A stretch of DNA of 64,000 nucleotides from Myxococcus sp. (GTDB lineage Bacteria > Myxococcota > Myxococcia > Myxococcales > Myxococcaceae), in the NCBI GenBank assembly GCA_014879945.1, contig JACSRE010000199.1, positions 1-64,000 on the forward strand, in the 5' to 3' direction. Positions 62,036 to 64,000 of this stretch are shown in pieces. The position numbers and the translations under genes were made by a program. How positions within the stretch are numbered: position 1 is the stretch's first letter; each line of letters starts with the position of its first letter. The notes beneath the pieces were generated by a model. That model saw only the letters and a program-made list of their open reading frames with translations, had not been told where the DNA came from and did not search any database.

Positions 62036-63270
62036 GCGCGCCTGACGCCACCTCGGCCCGCCTGGGCCCCCTGCTCGCGCTCTCGCTGGGCCTCTTCGCG
62101 GTGGGCGTTCAGGTGCACGAGCTGTTCGCCACCATCGGCGGGTGGCTCACCGTGGTGTTCGCCGGGTCCGTCGTGGCGCGCAGGCCTGACTGGCGCGGGG
62201 AGCTCGCGGCCTGGTGGCCGCTGGGCGCGTACGTCGGCTGGAGCCTGCTCGGCCCCCTGTTCTTCAGCGCGCCGCCGACTGGCTCGGGGGTGGCCCGGGT
62301 GATGGACGCGCTCTTCCTCCCCGCCACGGCGTGGGCGGTGGCGGCGCTCCCGGAGCGCGCGCTGCACCGCGTCGGCCTCGTGGCCAGCGCGGCGTTGGTC
62401 GTCTCATGCGCGGTGGCGGGCGCGCAGTTTCTGGGGCTGTGGCCCTCGCGCGAGGCCTTCAGCGGCCTCGAGGCGCTCCACCTCTCGTTCGACCGCGTCT
62501 ACGAGCCGGTGCCAGGCAACGAGCAGCGCTTCATGGGCGGCGGGCTGCTGCTCCACCGCCTGCGCTTCGCCAACGTCACCGGCGCGCTCACCGTGCTGGC
62601 GGCCGCGGGCGCGCTGCGGCTCGAGCAACGGCGCCAGTGGTTGGCGGTCGTCGCCGTCGTCGGGCTGGTGTCGGTGTCGGTCTTCCCCCACGCGCGCGCG
62701 GCCACGGTGTCGCTGGTGCTGGCGCTGCTCGTCGTCGCCGGCGTCGGCGCGGCGCGGCGCAGGCTCGCGCTCGCGGTCGGCGGGGCCATCGTGCTCGTCG
62801 CCGGGCTGGTGGTGGCGCTGGTTCCCTCGGTGCGCACGCGCTTCAGCGCGGGGCTCGAGGGCGACGCGGCGAGCGATCGGTCGTTGCTCCTGGGGGCCGG
62901 GGTGCGCGCGCTCCAGCAGGAGCCGCTCGCGGGCGTGGGGCTGGGCCGGTTCAAGCCCGTCAACTGGGTCTCGCCCGAGGCGCCCGAGAGCGTGCGCACG
63001 CACCAGGGCAAGTCGCACGATCAGTTCCTCACCATCGCCGCCGAGGCCGGGGTGCCGGCGCTGGCGCTGTTCCTGGCGGTGCTCGCCCTCGTCGCCGCCA
63101 GCGCCGTCAAGCGCCTGCCCGCGTCGACGGGCGCCCTGGGCGTGCTGGTCTTCTTCGTCAGCTTGAGCGCGCTCCACGACCCCCTGTTCCACCCCGAGTC
63201 GTCGATGGCCCTCTTCGGCGCGCTGGGCGCGGGGCTGGGCCTGTCTCGACGCGCGAAGGAGGCGCCGTGA
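62032..63270 (+). CDS. O-antigen ligase/polymerase-like membrane protein
   Basis: A 412-residue polytopic protein with about ten helices and a Wzy_C region: FPHARAATVSLVLALLVVAG followed by LQQEPLAGVGLGRFKP and THQGKSHDQFLTIAAEAGVPAL, where the conserved His lies in a large periplasmic loop. It should join or polymerise O-antigen or exopolysaccharide units. TTG at 62032 overlaps the stop of the glycosyltransferase (TTGA); no ATG or GTG gives this coupling. Confidence 0.85.
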   Translation: MSAPDATSARLGPLLALSLGLFAVGVQVHELFATIGGWLTVVFAGSVVARRPDWRGELAAWWPLGAYVGWSLLGPLFFSAPPTGSGVARVMDALFLPATAWAVAALPERALHRVGLVASAALVVSCAVAGAQFLGLWPSREAFSGLEALHLSFDRVYEPVPGNEQRFMGGGLLLHRLRFANVTGALTVLAAAGALRLEQRRQWLAVVAVVGLVSVSVFPHARAATVSLVLALLVVAGVGAARRRLALAVGGAIVLVAGLVVALVPSVRTRFSAGLEGDAASDRSLLLGAGVRALQQEPLAGVGLGRFKPVNWVSPEAPESVRTHQGKSHDQFLTIAAEAGVPALALFLAVLALVAASAVKRLPASTGALGVLVFFVSLSALHDPLFHPESSMALFGALGAGLGLSRRAKEAP

Positions 63271-63689
63271 TCTTGTCGCTCGCGCTGTCGCTGTGCACCG
63301 CGCAGCTCCTGGCGCCGCCGCTGCCGGCCGCGCGGCTCGTCGACGAGCGGGACGCCCTGGTGGTCCGCATCCTGGCGCTGGATCAGCAGCTGCGCGCGCC
63401 GGCGCCGACCTGGGCCGCGCCGCTGACGGGCGGGGGACTGGGCGTGGCGGCGCTCACCTTCGGCCTCACCGCGCTGGGCGTCAGCACCGGGGCGACCGGG
63501 CTGGCCGTGGCGTTCATGGTGCTGGGCTCGATGCTCGGGGTGGTGGCCCTCATCGGGGGCATCGTCGCGGGGCTCTACGGCCACGCCGAGGCCGTCAGGC
63601 GCGCGCAGGTGGAGGAGCGGCGCGAGCGGCTACTGCAGGAGCTCGAGCGCCGCAGCGCTACTTCCGCTGCTGGGCCTCGAAGCGCTTGA
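63267..63689 (+). CDS. Small membrane protein
   Basis: A 140-residue protein with GTG at 63267 overlapping the upstream stop and a GAAGGA ribosome site eight bases before it. The N-terminus is signal-like, two transmembrane helices occupy about 48-110 (GGLGVAALTFGLTALGV, GLAVAFMVLGSMLGVVALIGGIVAGLYG), and the C-terminal helix is Arg/Glu-rich and cytoplasmic. Unknown function. Its last 32 bases overlap the converging adenosine deaminase gene. Confidence 0.75.
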   Translation: MILSLALSLCTAQLLAPPLPAARLVDERDALVVRILALDQQLRAPAPTWAAPLTGGGLGVAALTFGLTALGVSTGATGLAVAFMVLGSMLGVVALIGGIVAGLYGHAEAVRRAQVEERRERLLQELERRSATSAAGPRSA

Positions 63690-64000
63690 GCGTCGCGTCG
63701 ATCTCGGCGTTCACCGACTTGAGCATGTCCTGCTTCTCGCGAAACGGCAGGAAGGCGCTCTTGAAGCCCGAGACGATCACCGTGGTGAGATCCTCCAGCG
63801 ACATGCCCAGCTGCGTGTGCGCGACCCAGTACTCGTTGGTCACCGTGGTGTCGGTGATGAGCCGGTTGTCGGTGTTGATGGTCACCCGCAGGCCGTAGTC
63901 GAAGTAGAACTTCAGCGGGTGGGTGCTCATCTCGTTCACCGCGCGGGTCTGCACGTTCGATGACGGGCAGCACTCGAGCGGGATGCGGTGATCGTTGACG
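63658..64000 (-). CDS. add: Adenosine deaminase, 3' part (cut by window edge)
   Basis: The last 114 codons of an adenosine deaminase-family gene; the 5' part lies beyond position 64000. Seen are PLECCPSSNVQTRAV and THPLKFYFDYGLRVTINTDNR, in which the Asp of NTDNR is the catalytic metal-ligand region of the family, then NEYWVAHTQLGMSLEDL. The enzyme deaminates adenosine to inosine in purine salvage. It ends convergently, overlapping the small membrane protein gene by 32 bases. Confidence 0.92.
   Translation of the reverse strand, partial: VNDHRIPLECCPSSNVQTRAVNEMSTHPLKFYFDYGLRVTINTDNRLITDTTVTNEYWVAHTQLGMSLEDLTTVIVSGFKSAFLPFREKQDMLKSVNAEIDATLKRFEAQQRK

Overview
The window is a very GC-rich (about 70%), gene-dense bacterial segment with strong G/C bias at third codon positions. 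Its gene content points to Myxococcota (a delta-proteobacterial-type myxobacterium): many short lipoproteins, Dickkopf-like Cys-rich repeat proteins, a DUF1592/DUF1588 plus DUF1552 pair, an FHA-GGDEF protein, HDOD and tandem cNMP-binding proteins. The species cannot be fixed from sequence. Bases 1-19 are the Tn5/Nextera mosaic end, so the left edge is a contig end with residual adapter. The right edge cuts through an adenosine deaminase gene.

Layout. 1-13031: housekeeping and envelope genes: ybeY, a frameshifted lipoprotein, a PgpH-like 7TM-HD phosphodiesterase, a ThiS-like small protein with two SPFH proteins, exonuclease III, an HDOD protein, a lipase-like hydrolase, a lipoprotein, a lipobox-bearing prohibitin homologue, an outer-membrane-type protein and a SEC-C protein. 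13082-31168: a complete type I-G (formerly I-U) CRISPR-Cas locus. The array has 98 repeats (96 essentially perfect, two decayed at the left end) and is read leftwards from a leader at its right end. Then come cas2 and a cas4-cas1 fusion on the minus strand; an unknown helical protein (plus strand); a GNAT-toxin/RHH-antitoxin pair (minus strand); and the interference operon csb1(cas7)-csb2(cas5-cas6)-cas3-csb3(short cas8) on the plus strand. 31178-36281: a probable minus-strand operon of a secreted carbohydrate-binding-type protein, a pentaheme cytochrome and a three-gene ABC exporter. 36492-43010: CPBP protease, an Rsm22-like methyltransferase with an alpha/beta hydrolase, an ECF sigma factor with a FecR-type anti-sigma protein, and a Cys-rich lipoprotein. 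43111-50773: M20 peptidase, a coupled Nfu/methyltransferase/rRNA-methyltransferase/STAS-like operon, a cNMP-binding protein, an outer membrane protein and an FHA-GGDEF protein. 50899-56377: lipoprotein, an OMP-redoxin-YtkA cluster, and a GMC oxidoreductase with its Tat-exported partner. 56454-64000: glgC, the DUF1592-type/DUF1552 pair, a PIG-V-like glycosyltransferase with an O-antigen-ligase-like protein, and the end of adenosine deaminase.

How it works together. The CRISPR locus has separate adaptation and interference transcription units on opposite strands. The cas4/1-cas2 unit ends in a hairpin with a T-run just before the array leader, so the array should have its own promoter. The roughly 2 kb between the two units holds a helical orphan and a toxin-antitoxin pair whose toxin start codon lies inside a perfect 20-bp palindrome. 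This is the part of the window with the best claim to undescribed biology. One spacer (16060-16098) reads as the 3' half of a tRNA. Apart from the array there is no gene-free stretch over 300 bases; the longest gaps are about 210-225 bases (20248-20454, 23349-23572, 24423-24646, 36282-36491, 37395-37614).
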